Shown here: piece by piece, positions 1-9,880 of the stretch
How the letters are laid out: each line of letters starts with the position of its first letter
How positions within the stretch are numbered: the stretch's first letter is position 1
Assembly (NCBI GenBank): GCA_932521035.1
Contig: OW051494.1
Coordinates: 9,162,001 to 9,226,000 of the forward strand
Length of the DNA stretch: 64,000 bases
Origin: Oscheius dolichura
Lineage: Eukaryota; Nematoda; Chromadorea; Rhabditida; Rhabditidae
Direction: 5' to 3'
Notes under the pieces: generated by a model
Seen by the model: only the letters and a program-made list of their open reading frames with translations
Told to the model about the DNA's origin: nothing
Database searches by the model: none
Made by a program: the position numbers and the translations under genes

Positions 1-60
1 TCCTCTGTGATTATTCCCCAAACCTTGGCTGATCGTCTTTGTCGCTACAAAAAAGAATAA
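1..60 (+). CDS. Kelch-repeat protein, C-terminal end only (cut by window edge)
   Basis: The first 60 bases read in one frame to a TAA stop and encode the last 19 residues of a kelch protein. They match the end of the kelch gene at 57114 on the other strand almost residue for residue (VIIP, TLADRLC, YKKE). About 50 bases after the stop also match the 3' flank of that gene (the run from tttgttatttcttataaatc to ccaaaacac). This is therefore a third copy of the unit lying mostly outside the window. Nothing can be said about its 5' part. Confidence 0.75.
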   Translation, partial: SSVIIPQTLADRLCRYKKE

Positions 61-329
61 ATAAATTTGTTATTTCTTATAAATCTTCTCAAAAATAGAC
101 CAAAACACTAATATTCGACATAAATTCAAGACAGCAGAGGCGTTGTTTCCTGACTTTTTTGTCGCTCTCGACAGCAAAAAACTGCGGAAGTCACGAAGAT
201 TATGGTGAAGAGAATAATTCCAATGACCAGGGGCAGGGCAAACGAAGAAGCGCTCTGAAATAAGCAGATTTCGATATAAATCAAGTTTATTTTCTATCAT
301 GGAATAGAAAGAAAACCATTTCTCACAAT

Positions 330-2420
330 TCATTCCTGCCGTGTAATCAGCTCATCGTATTCTTTCATCTTTTTCAGCCAATAGTCCACAACGTCTTTTC
401 TGTATCCTGCCATCATTTTTGGACTTTCTCCTTCTGCTTTATTCGATTTATACTGGAAATAATTGGCCGTTGTTGTTCCATTCAATTTTATCCAGTCTGT
501 AACAATTCACGAGGATCAAGGTCTGGGAATTCCCCCCTCCCCCAAAGGAAAACAACCAAACTGGACTAAAAAAATGTTTTTACCTGGTAATGGTTGAGTT
601 CCTTTAATAAAATTGGTCAGCATTTCAATGTAAACGCCCTTAATTATTTCGTCATCCTCATCCAATGGGCGCCAATGAAGAATGGCATATCCGATGAGTG
701 AGCGGCTATTTTATGTCTAAAAACGCCTTTTTGGAGTCGAAATTTTCGGGGAAATGGGTCCTGCAGTGAATAGAAAAGGAAAAACAATTCCTGGAACCCA
801 GTAGGAGAGGAAGAAAACTTTTCATAGAGCCAAGAATTGGCGCCTTTATTTTCCTGGATGGCACTGTAAAAATAGGCGGGAACGAAAACTTCCTGCGACT
901 GATAGCTCAGGAACTTGGAAGCAGCTGAAAATTCAGATTTGGAAGGCAGAGCGCGTGTTTTCTAAAGTTTTTTCACTTCTGACGGGGAATTAGGGTAGTG
1001 TAAAATATGAATGAGAAGGGAAAATTCCAAGAGACCGCGCCATTTTGCAGGTAGTTTGATTCATTTTCAAGCACCAAGGATTTCTACAAAGAAAAGACCC
1101 ACGGTGATTCTCATTTCTCCTATCTGTTACAAATTTCTTCAATAACTCCTCCGATTTCTTCAATCCAATAAATCTTCCCACTTCTATCCCGGAATAATCT
1201 TCTTTCTTAAAAAATTCAAACTCTGTCGCCCCGGCCAGAACATTTCGAAATTCTCGTCTTTTGTCCCTAGAGGTGGGTCAAATGTCAGTCCATAGAGCTC
1301 GTAGCCGTCTTCTTCGGCTTTTCTCTGAGCCTGGAGGATTTGAGTCTCGGTGGGGTTCTTGAAACAGGCAAAGGAAGATTCTTCTGAGGCAAGGAGACAC
1401 TAAAAAATTATTGTTTTTATGAAGGTGCCGGAGGAAAATCACTTCTCTCCTCGAATTCTTTAGCCGTTTCTCCTGCGTTGAATAGAAGAGCGGCCCGCTC
1501 ATGATAATCATCTGTTGGAAGAGTTTCCCTTTTGGGTCTACAGTTCTAAAAATTCGTAGTTTCTACCGTAAAAAAACGCAAAAAACTTACAAAGAATAAG
1601 CCAGATCATAGACAAGACAGCCGCCAGTCGAGTGGCCCATCAACCAACATCACTTGAGAATTGTTTCCTCCAAAATTGTGAATCTCTTCATTTATGAACT
1701 GGAGACCACGTTCAATATCTGAAAAAGAGCTCACTATCCAGGGAACCCCGCGTTCTTGGCAGAGATGCCGCCTATACCATCGTGTTCACCTTTTAAAACC
1801 TACAGGAGCAAATTTTTAGCTGCTTTGCATGTAACCGACGGAGTTTTGGAGAAAAAATATAGAAAATTTACCATAAATTGGAAGATTCCTCGGTACAATT
1901 GTACTATTTTCAAAGAAGAGCAGTCCCAGGATGCCTAGCCTCATTGAGGGAATGACGAAAATGACGTCTGGAAAAGGAAATATTATTTTAGAAAAGGTTA
2001 CAGTCCATTTCCTACAAATATTTCCATATTGAAGAGCTGTACCCCTTTGAAAATTTACTATTTTTACAGTAATCATAAATTAAAATGAGGGAAAATTATA
2101 GGGCCACAGGAAAACGACCCAAATAAGCGAGAAATTCCCGTTCATAGATGAGTTTTATTCAGTTTTCGCAGTTTTCCCGGACCAAAATTGGAGAAACCAT
2201 AGAAGTTACCTCTCGCCACATAATGTTCTGCAATGAAGGTATTATTGAACATCACAGCCGAATCATAGGAAAGTTGTCCCCGTGGAGGTAGACGACCACG
2301 GGGCAGGAGCCATTCGACTGGAGACAAAAGTCACTGGTGAAAATATTCAAATACAGACAATCTTCGCTGATTTGTTTCGGTGGCGGGGCGAAAACTACTT
2401 TTTCAAGAAATTAAAAGTGC
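330..2420 (-). pseudogene. Decayed carboxylesterase-type alpha/beta hydrolase
   Basis: Read on the minus strand, pieces of a carboxylesterase B appear in the right order. They are the N-terminal SEDCLYLNIF motif near 2370, the HG oxyanion loop near 2280, a GHSTGG nucleophile elbow near 1640 (family form GESAGG), a CFKNPT...QILQAQ helix near 1340, a HSSDMPFFIG catalytic-His region near 690, and a C-terminal DYWLKKM helix ending in a stop at 330. Successive motifs lie in different frames: the frame breaks just after HG, just before GHSTGG, between GTKDENF and VLAGATEF near 1225, and after the His motif. Other genes in the window keep perfect frame across many exons, so poor assembly is a weaker explanation than a real pseudogene. 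Intact, it would be a secreted or ER esterase of about 550 residues. Confidence 0.7.
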
Positions 2421-2486
2421 CACCTTTATAGTGGATTTCCCCCATTCTTTTGTTATTCATTCGCTAGCACGTTGTCTAGCGAAGGG

Positions 2487-2707
2487 GTCTAGATGGGTTA
2501 CGGTAGCAGAGGAAAGTGGGGCGGTGAAATCGGGCTGTTTCAGAAAAAAACGAAAAACATCATCAGAATCAGTGTAAAAGACGGAATCGAATGAACCTTT
2601 CAGCCCTTCTCCGCTTTTTTTGAAAAGTATTGTTGTATAACAGAAAAGGCGCGCATAGTAGCTGTGGGACCACTGTGCACAATCAGACAAAATCAAGGGG
2701 CCCTTGA
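2487..2707. repeat. Dispersed ~220 bp repeat, copy 1
   Basis: This stretch, from GGGTTACGGTAGCAGAGG to the run ending near aaaatcaaggggcccttg, is about three-quarters identical to 35817-36030 in the same orientation. No ORF or terminal inverted repeat is evident. 2421-2486 and 2708-3050 hold no gene I can support. Confidence 0.55.
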
Positions 2708-3141
2708 GGCTTCCTTTGGGAACCTTGCTGAATAAACGTTCTCGGAAAGCGGGAAAACAAAAGGGGCCATATTGTGTGACACTGGCTTCAATGTCTCGTC
2801 GGAAATGGTTTTCTTTCGAGCTTCCCGTAAAACGCGAACTGTTGTCCCTAGGCCCATTTGTAAAATGATCATTCTCGCGTCTCCGCTGCGTGGCCAGGTT
2901 TGAAGCTTCCCGGACCTGGAATGGAGGCGCACCGCGAATTTTGAATCTTTTCCGTTGGAAACGGGTTATAAAAGCATGAAAGAAATAGGAATGAAGGCAC
3001 TGTAACAGACAAGAGAAGAAAAATACAGAGAGAACAGTTGCAATTTGCTCGGCGAGGATTTATTAACGAGTATCCTTGAAAAATGATTTCTCACTTTGCC
3101 GGCGATGGTAGAAAAACTCGTATCGGCTGCCACGGTCCGCT

Positions 3142-4105
3142 TTATTCGTAAGCCCGTCTCCTGGCTTCCTCGACTTGTTGCCGGTCGATGGAGGCACAGA
3201 CAATTAGCGGTACCAGTTGTTCTCTCAGCGTGTCCTGGAGGTCCTGGTAACTGGTCATAGTAATAATATTATTGTTTCCGTCCAATACGTCCAAATCCAT
3301 ATAATGACGGTCAAAATTTCCCACTGCCACATATTTAATATCGATACCGTTGTTACGAGCCTAAACACAATTTGAGGCGTCATCTAATATTTAACTGTAT
3401 CTATACAGAAACGAAAACCACTCACATGATCAATTATTCCTTGCCTATTAGCAAGCCCAGGATCCATGTATGGAACTCCATCGGTAATAATAATCATTAG
3501 TGCTTTCCGTGGGTTAGGATTATAGCTTATCCACCAATTTGTCACATCCAGGATAGCAGCATAGGTTGAAGTAGTACCGCCGCCGTAGGTATGGATAGCA
3601 TCCCATACAGCTCTATCATAGTGTGTTTTGTCCCAACCAACTGGTGTTACACCACGAGCAAACTGCGCTTTCGTTTCATATTGTTGGAAAAATATGCGAA
3701 TTGACTTGGGCAACCACACGGAACCTTTATAGAGGAAATTTCTCATCTAAACAAAACAGTACTATTTCTTTAGAAATGTATAATGCGAAACCTTGTCAAA
3801 ATTCGTATAATCAAGATCATTAATTGAACCAGAGCCATCAATAACAAAAAGAAGAGCGCTAATTGGCAGCTTTTTCGGTACGTTTCTTGTTTCACAAGTA
3901 TTCTCCACGCAAACATATCCCTGAAACAAAGCCGAAGATTATTAGAGAGAAATAGATCGCTCACGTTTCCCTCCGTCAGACTATCAACATACGTGCGCGC
4001 ATCGTCATCACCTTTCTGGTCCTTCCGCGATTCTGGATTCTTGACATCTTTGAAACCTTTCTTGCATTTGCAACCGCTATTGCCATCAGCCATCCGCCAA
4101 AGACT
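3142..4105 (-). pseudogene. vWA-domain secreted protein, 3' half only (family copy A)
   Basis: Four exons can be traced on the minus strand: about 4105-3965 (EGF-like CKCKKGFKDV region), 3920-3792 (vWA first strand with MIDAS motif DGSGS), 3746-3426 (vWA core with TSTYAAILD and ITDG) and 3360-3142 (last strand, AVGNFDRHY, to stop). All join at GT-AG sites also used in the intact paralogue at 49672. The 3' flank at 3050-3110 also matches the flank after 53366. Upstream of the EGF-like Cys cluster the homology stops: the signal peptide and two lectin-like regions are absent and the frame breaks near 4100. The remainder of the upstream region holds a dispersed repeat (4320-4465). As a family member it would be a secreted metal-dependent adhesion protein; this copy is probably not translated from its own start. 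Confidence 0.7.
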
Positions 4106-4319
4106 TCATACGGAGCAGCACTACGAGCGCCAAAGACAAGCCTACTCAGTGCAGTTTGTCGCGCGCGCCCGCACCCATAAAGTCTCGGCAGCACGAGGAG
4201 AATCTTTCCACCATCTTTCAATTGCTAAGAGTTTATAAGTCGCGCGTGAGAAGCAGTAAAGGCGGAGGAGCGCTGCAGCGCTACACGGCTCTGGATAAAC
4301 CTTAGCAGCTGCAACCGTG

Positions 4320-4465
4320 AAAGCGGCAAAAAAACAGAAAGAGAAAAGAAAGCGGACCTTCTTCTAGTCGAAGAGAAACTAAAAATGACTGTCTAACTGA
4401 CGAAACAGGATTATATTGTTGACCAAAAAAGATCTCTCTTAACTTTACCACAACTCGACACTGCT
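4320..4465 (+). repeat. Dispersed repeat with core CTTCTTCTAGTCGAAGAG, copy 1
   Basis: A ~120-150 bp segment (gcggaccttc...aggattat) is shared with 23305-23460 (+) and 49190-49330 (-). All three copies lie just upstream of the 5' side of a gene or gene remnant: vWA copy A, the PTR gene and vWA copy B. Its nature (promoter-carrying duplication or transposon end) is unknown. Confidence 0.6.
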
Positions 4466-4580
4466 CTGGATAAACCTAGACGATAGTTGGTGTTGAAAGG
4501 TTTTCTATCCGATTCGAGCAGTTCGTGAGGGAGGCTGTTAATAGGCTTTCTGGACTTCGGGTGGCGTTTCCATTGGGCCC

Positions 4581-4720
4581 GGTCCTCGATAGTCCGATTC
4601 CCTGCACCCGTAAGGAGGATCCTCTTTATTCAAAACTGTTACAAAACTGAGACACCTTTATACCTTTGTCTTGCCGAGACTTTACGGGTGTAGGGGGATC
4701 GGACTATCTGGAACCGAGCC
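4581..4720. mobile_element. Palindromic ~145 bp MITE, copy 1
   Basis: The left arm GGTCCTCGATAGTCCGAT... and right arm ...ATCGGACTATC-GAACCGAGCC are near-perfect inverted repeats of about 40 bp. They flank a short centre with tttattcaaaactgttac. Here the left arm lacks part of the AAAGTCTCGGCA block. Five more copies lie at 29490, 31832, 35001, 44324 and 44875. There is no coding capacity. Confidence 0.85.
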
Positions 4721-5207
4721 GCCAACAAACCGGAGTAAGCAGCGGGCGAGATGACTTGGATACTCAAAAGTACTGTATTGCCCGAATAAATAACTTCGGG
4801 TGTATCTGTCGAATGGGCAATAAGAAGGGCGGGCAGTAGTATTTACTTAGTTTCTCACTCTTGCTAAATTGTAAACAGCAAGATCAGCAACAAAATCATG
4901 GCTTGTTTTAAAAGGAAGTAAACAAAAGGAACTACGATGGCACCTTTAGCTACAGCTCCGACCTTCAACGCCTTCTCCCGTCTCCTTATAAAATGGTTTA
5001 TCTTTGAGAGTCCTCTGGGCTGTTTTTCAGCTCGCAGATAGAGTCAACAGTCCCCTTGGCGCATTGAATATTCCTATCAAAAGCTGTCCAATTGTTTATT
5101 ATCGGCTTTCTCGGAATGTGGCTCTTTTTTTCTTTCCAATCCATATCTCAACACCTATCTCTTGAAGAAAAATGAAAAAAGTCTTATTTGAATTTGTTAT
5201 TCAGGGA
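4721..5207. other. No gene seen
   Basis: AT-rich non-coding DNA between the MITE and the small secreted gene. I find no convincing exon, RNA or repeat. Confidence 0.4.
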
Positions 5208-5605
5208 TCAATCGAAGATGCCGTCCATTCGGCAGCATTCGAATGCAGCGAAGATAGTCAAATTCTTATGGCCTCTCATTTCCTCGCGATAGTACTTCGT
5301 TATATCTTTACAGACATCTCCGTTCTGTAAACTTCCGTTATTTCTATCATTGAACTGTAAAACAAAATCATACCGTATCGATAGAGAGTTTTCTCCACCC
5401 CGGTGTAGTACATTGATCGGCATAGCCACATTGATAGCTCAGCCTAACAGATGTTGGCATCCCCTTGTTTTGCTCGATCACCTTCATCCTACAAACCAGC
5501 TCGTGTTGATTTAAAAAAGATAAGCCGACCTCGTACAAGTGGGATTCTTAAATCGTTCATGGCATTCACGGCGTGGAGGAACAGGATCAGTTTCATTAAG
5601 ATCAT
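5208..5605 (-). CDS. Small secreted Cys-rich protein (splicing uncertain)
   Basis: An ATG at 5605 lies directly after a TTTTCAG acceptor and begins a signal peptide (MILMKLILFLHAVNA). Further down the strand, peptide pieces with paired cysteines appear (YQCGYADQCTTPGW; DVCKDIT; FECCRMDGIFD then stop at 5208). Cys spacing with a terminal CC resembles small Ly6/ET-module-type secreted nematode proteins, but I could not assign a family. No set of standard introns joins the signal peptide to the Cys core cleanly in one frame: the gaps at about 5530 and 5375 need a very short intron (a 19-nt GT...AG is possible at 5357) or a frameshift. It could be a pseudogene. Confidence 0.4.
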
Positions 5606-6256
5606 CTGAAAATTAACTGAATAAATAATAAATACGTAACTGAAAATATTATACTGAAAAAAAAGGCGCGCTTTTAACCAAAGAGGGCGTCAATCTCACG
5701 GCTCGGCCTCTTTTTTTATCTATAAGAAGTTTTATTACTCACGTCCATAGGGGCAGCCGAATGGTGAATATGCTGGGTAATAATCAAGTTAAACAATCAA
5801 TGGGCTGAGTCCGAAGCTTTACGTAGTAGTTTTCTTCCATGCCTTACCGTAATTCTTCTGGTAAACGTTCGTTTTTTAGACAAGGCATCCGGCTCTTTGT
5901 TTCCTTATTGAAACAGCCAACGACTTTATTCTGCTACGAGCAATGTCCCCGCTGATGAGCGGCACAGCAAGGGGGCCCTAATATGACTCTACCGTAATCT
6001 ACCACTGTCAGATAACGTGCGAGAGAATTTCAACAGATAACATTGAGATGTTCGTAGTCAAATGGGTTCGTGATTACATGAGGCAGACGATTCCCTTAGA
6101 CGCCTCTAATTCTTATGAATATATTTGTAAGAATCTTCGAAGATTTGACATGATTAGAGATTATTTGTTGGCTCTCCTTCATCATGCTTATTCTTACCCG
6201 TCTGATAGGCGTTTTTAGTAGCCAATTTTTGTATATATCAGAGTAAATATGCCCTG
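5606..6256. other. No gene seen
   Basis: No supportable exon on either strand. The sequence is AT-rich with scattered short repeats and is probably intergenic. Confidence 0.4.
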
Positions 6257-6650
6257 GTTACAGAGCTGAGCGGGAACACTCCGGGAACTGCCTTACAACT
6301 TTTGAGGGGATAGGTTATTTTTCATGGTCTATATATCATCTTGTAGAGCTCAATTTGGGCTATTTAATAAGCCTATGAGCATCAAATAAGCTTCATTGAG
6401 CGCCGAGAAAATTAAGCATAAAGCTCGCTAATTTTCCATTTCCCGCGGGAAAAAAATTCCGGCAAAAATCATGAAAATTAGCGCGCTTCATATGCAATTA
6501 TCTCAACGCTCGATGAAGCTTATTTGATGTTCATAGGCTTATTAAATAGCCCAAATTGAGCTCTACAAGGTGATATCTAGACCATGAAAAATAACCTATC
6601 CCCTCAAAAGTTGTAAGGCAGTTCCCGGAGTGTTCCAGCCCAGCTCTGCC
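6257..6650. mobile_element. Long-terminal-inverted-repeat element (~394 bp)
   Basis: 6257-6410 and 6482-6650 are inverted copies of about 150 bp. The left arm runs gggaacactccgggaactgcc...; the right arm is its reverse complement ending ...ggagtgttcc. The centre is about 70 bp with no ORF. It looks like a foldback or MITE-type element and ends 26 bp from the stop codon of the CHK-like gene. Confidence 0.8.
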
Positions 6651-6675
6651 TGCTTACCGTCTGATTCTAAGGAAT

Positions 6676-8432
6676 TTATTTTTGTATTCTATAAAATTTC
6701 TCTGATAAATCTTTTAAAGAGAGAAGACAATCCTCCAGGGCAAATTGTCCCCGGCTCTTTAATTTGGCTATTTGTTCTTCTTGAACATTTTTTGGCAAAT
6801 GGCCAATCATCGTCGAGTAGGAAGTAGCCATAAAGAGGAGAAGCTGACATTGAGCGTGGTAATTTATCTGATAGAGCTCCTTGACCTAAGCATTTGAGGG
6901 TATTTGAAGGGACTCTCCCACGCGTTCAAATCGTGTGAAAGATTCGCGAAAGATTTTGACGCGAGTTTGAATCTTGAACTTGATTTTTTGCTTGTTTTCT
7001 TATAATTTTCGTTGTTTTATTGCTTCATTGCTCACAGGTAATTTTTAGAAAGCAATAAATAGCAAAAATAAACAAAGAAAATGCAAGAAAACGCCGAAAT
7101 ACAACATGGATTTTCAAATTACTGTAGATGAGCGCGCAAAATCTTTCACACGTCTGGAGCGCGTGGTAGGGTCCCTTTAAAGATTTTCCGAGGAGATTCT
7201 ACCTGTTCAAAGGAGAAAGACGGAGTTGTTCCTAGTTCTTTACACAAAGTTTCGTAATATTCACGCAGAACGTCGTCCGTATGCCGTCTTCTGACATCTC
7301 CGTCAGAACAAATAACCAAGGCACTGGCTAGATCCATTGTCAGGCAGCCTAAACTAAGAAAAATCTTGCTTGCGATCTTAAAATCAAAATTGTTTTTTGA
7401 GTAAACGGCTCGGAAATTGAGGGATAATCTTATAAAAGGCGACTATATCAGCAAAAAAGGCATTTTTTATTGTATTAGAGGGGCAAAAGTGTCGTGAGGG
7501 CCTTTAAAACGGAATAAAACCAACCAGAATGAGTCAACTGCCAGTCGATGTAAGCCTCGACTTGATTGCCCGCAGTTCCATCGCTATTCTTCTTCCATAA
7601 AATATTATTAGTCCATAGATTTCCGTGTACCAGAACTGGCGGTAAATTTAACGATTTATAGGCGTGGTAAGAAGCCCAATTAGAGAATTCTTGATTTCCC
7701 ACAGTGGGAAGCAGCTGCTCAACGGCTGCGCCAAACAAATCCGGATGAAATTCTTTCAATCGCCGCAAAAGATTCACCATAAAATCAACAGTCCATCCCG
7801 CTTGGCCAGTGTAAAAGGTCTCAATCCAGGAGTTCTTCGTCTTTGAATTTATAAAATATGCGTGAAACTTGGCCAAATCTCGAGCAATTGAGAGTAACTG
7901 CTCTCGATTGAAGCCATTCGCCAGGGAGCCGTGAATTCCTTGCTGGGTGAGATTTTCCATTAGAAGAAAGGCAAGCCCTTTCCCGGTGGGACCAAATTTT
8001 CCGGTTTTATACATTCGAGCAGTTGGAATCAGCTTCAGGGAAGCGAAATAATCGTAGAAATCCACCTCACGGTCATGAATGGCGCACATTTCTGGCAGCG
8101 GGCCGTCTCCTGCCAGTTTACCGTCCTCTTTCAGCTCGTCACAATCGGGAATTTTAATTATTACGGAAGAGGAGCCAAGATCACAAAGAAATACTTTTGA
8201 GGAGAAGCCTTTTCCTCCGCTAATCTGAATAATCAACGTGTTTTGCTTTAAATAGTGGGAATTTTATAGATTGTCCGGATAAGAAAAGAGAAAGAGTTTG
8301 CCAAGACGAAAAAAAACTGAAGAAACTCACTTCTTTCACTGATTTGACCTCAGAAACTTCATTAAAACGGGGATCTGCCTCTTTTAACGTATGAATTAGC
8401 CATTCCGGAGTAAATAACTCAGATCCGAGCAT
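6676..8432 (-). CDS. CHK-kinase-like protein (EcKinase/DUF1679, aminoglycoside-phosphotransferase fold)
   Basis: Four exons: 8432-8331, 8245-7525, 7348-7203 and 6867-6676. The N-lobe has GGKGF and a VIIKIP lysine strand. The catalytic loop is VLVHGNLWTNNILWKK (HGN-x4-N, in place of the HGD of many homologues), and the Mg-binding motif is YIDWQLTHSG. The exon-3 peptide CLTMDLASALVICSDGDVRR is typical of the nematode family. The last exon (YHAQ...ALEDCLLSL) restores the normal C-terminal helix. A Kolobok-type MITE sits in the last intron. Family members are predicted small-molecule kinases, some linked to ecdysteroid-type phosphorylation in arthropods; the nematode substrates are largely unknown. 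Asn instead of Asp after HG could lower activity. The start at 8432 is the first ATG that reads into the conserved helix. Confidence 0.8.
6908..7176. mobile_element. Kolobok-type MITE inside the last intron of the CHK-like gene
   Basis: The right end ...TAGGGTCCCT is followed by TTAA (7177-7180). The left end AGGGACTCTCCCACGCG is preceded by TTGA, a one-base-changed TTAA. Both ends show the AGGGAC termini of the autonomous element at 11323. The arms share about 40 bp inverted (CACGCG...GTGTGAAAGATT). The insertion falls between donor 7202 and acceptor 6868, so it is spliced out. Confidence 0.75.
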
Positions 8433-8540
8433 GTTTTTCACTTAAAAACGAAATGTTTATGAGAAAAATGGTCAAAGAGAATGAGAAAATGGTAAGCAGC
8501 CAGCAAAAAAAGGCGAAAGAACGTCAATAACCCTCCGCCA

Positions 8541-8665
8541 AAGTTCGCTGGAATTTCTCACCCGGCGAATTTCTCACTATTTCTTCACCTTTCGTCACCA
8601 AACTTTAAAATTAGCGTCTTTCCAATGAGAAATTCGTTTCTTCAGATGGCAAAAAATATATAAAG
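8541..8665 (+). promoter_or_regulatory. Promoter of micropeptide gene 1: repeated GAATTTCTCAC motif and TATA box
   Basis: GGAATTTCTCAC (near 8551), CGAATTTCTCAC (near 8566) and the inverse ATGAGAAATTCG (near 8625) lie upstream of TATATAAAG at 8657-8665. The ATG is about 160 bp downstream, directly after a TTTTTCAG acceptor, consistent with a short outron. The same motif plus TATA precedes the paralogue at 9779. Confidence 0.55.
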
Positions 8666-8822
8666 GGCCATTTCTCCCAAAGATTTCATTTCCAGCTGTG
8701 CTTTTTACCTTCTTTTTCTGTTGATTCTTTAAAAAAGGGGGACGTAAAAATTTTGACACGGGCGCTTCCATTTCTCCAATTTTTTTTTCGTGCTGCAAAT
8801 TTTCACTTATTTTTCAGATAAG

Positions 8823-8924
8823 ATGCTCCAATTTGCCCCAAAAGTTTGCTCCAAATGCGGAAAACCAGCAGCATTGTGTGCCTGTGACTCGTGTTCCATT
8901 CAACGTACACCACCACAAAACTGA
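8823..8924 (+). CDS. 33-residue CxxC micropeptide 1
   Basis: A 34-codon ORF follows a TTTTTCAG acceptor five bases before the ATG. The peptide has CSKCG, CACDSC and the C-terminus SCSIQRTPPQN. The paralogue at 9779 shares the Cys spacing (CxxC, x6-7, CxC, D(D)xC) and exactly the same C-terminal 11 residues. Two CxxC/CxC pairs suggest a minimal zinc-binding knuckle; no signal peptide is visible. I do not recognise the family. The paired conservation, matching acceptors and TATA boxes argue that it is a true gene even though it is very short. Confidence 0.6.
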   Translation: MLQFAPKVCSKCGKPAALCACDSCSIQRTPPQN

Positions 8925-9507
8925 TTGGACCCCGGCCAATTCAATGAAACGCCAACTATAAAAATGACTTTTTGTTTCCATTCATTTTACGTATTGGATG
9001 TTGTTTAGATAAACTTCTTTTTTTGGTTAAAAATCTTTTTTTTTCCTACAAGTGCAAAAATTTAGGAAGTAGGCGGAAAATTGAAATACAGAGATTGGAA
9101 AAAGTTTGAAATAGGAGTAATTGTTGTAAAATAAGAGCTTCAAGAATGATGGAAAACGTTATCGAAGCCATAAAATGAAACTTCTCTTATTTTTGAATTG
9201 TCAGGCTTTACCGAGAGACCGTCGCAAGTTGATGAGAAGAGATTTAATGAGATTTGAAGCCCTCATATTGCTTTACAGATTGCAATCTTCTCTTTTCTAC
9301 AATTTTTAAAGAAAACAATCCCCGCAGGAATTTGTCCTAGGAGCTTTTCCGTATTTTTTTTATCTAAATTGGTCCATGTTTACTTGATTTTATGCAGGCG
9401 CCAGCCCTCAAAACATTAGAAATTTTTTGTTCAACTTGGATAAGCGCCTTTGAAGATCTCAATTTTCCCGATTTCGTAACTGGATAGTCCATTTCTCCTG
9501 TTGATTT

Positions 9508-9580
9508 CTCTCTATCAAGGTCGAGATGCTCCTCCCATCGATGAGAAATTCGCTCAACCAGCTGCGGCGCTATATAAAGA
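9508..9580 (+). promoter_or_regulatory. Promoter of micropeptide gene 2: GATGAGAAATTCG motif and TATA box
   Basis: GATGAGAAATTCG near 9540 lies about 30 bp before TATATAAAGA (9571-9580). The layout matches the promoter of gene 1, with the ATG about 200 bp further on after a CATTCAG acceptor. Confidence 0.5.
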
Positions 9581-9778
9581 GACATTTTTCGTAACTTTCA
9601 GCTACATTTTGTTTGAAAATATTTTCTCTAAAGAATTCTGAAGGCCATCTGAATCCTTGGAAGGCTGTTTTTTCTTGATTTCCTGTAATTTACTGCTTGC
9701 CGGCGTCACATTTTCCAATTGCTGTTAATTTTCTCGAAAAAAATATCAATTCCGGCCAATTATCTTCATTCAGACAAG

Positions 9779-9880
9779 ATGCAAGAGATTACCGCCAAGT
9801 GCCCCAAGTGCAGACAGTCCCTGGGAAGTTGTAAATGTGACGACTCTTGCTCAATCCAGCGTACACCACCACAGAACTGA
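9779..9880 (+). CDS. 33-residue CxxC micropeptide 2
   Basis: This ORF has the same length and ending as the peptide at 8823: KCPKCR, CKCDDSC, then SCSIQRTPPQN and stop. The middle residues differ but the cysteines and tail are kept, so selection at the protein level is plausible. The 3' flanks also begin alike (gaccccggccaa). A 3' splice acceptor ends 5 bases before the ATG with no coding exon upstream, fitting trans-splicing. A likely cytosolic zinc-binding peptide of unknown role. Confidence 0.6.
   Translation: MQEITAKCPKCRQSLGSCKCDDSCSIQRTPPQN

Noticed and set aside
7146-7337. CHK-like kinase truncated by a MITE, with stop inside the element
   Set aside because: A good donor (CAG|GTAGAAT at 7203/7202) precedes the element and a good acceptor at 6868 restores the conserved C-terminus, so the MITE is intronic.
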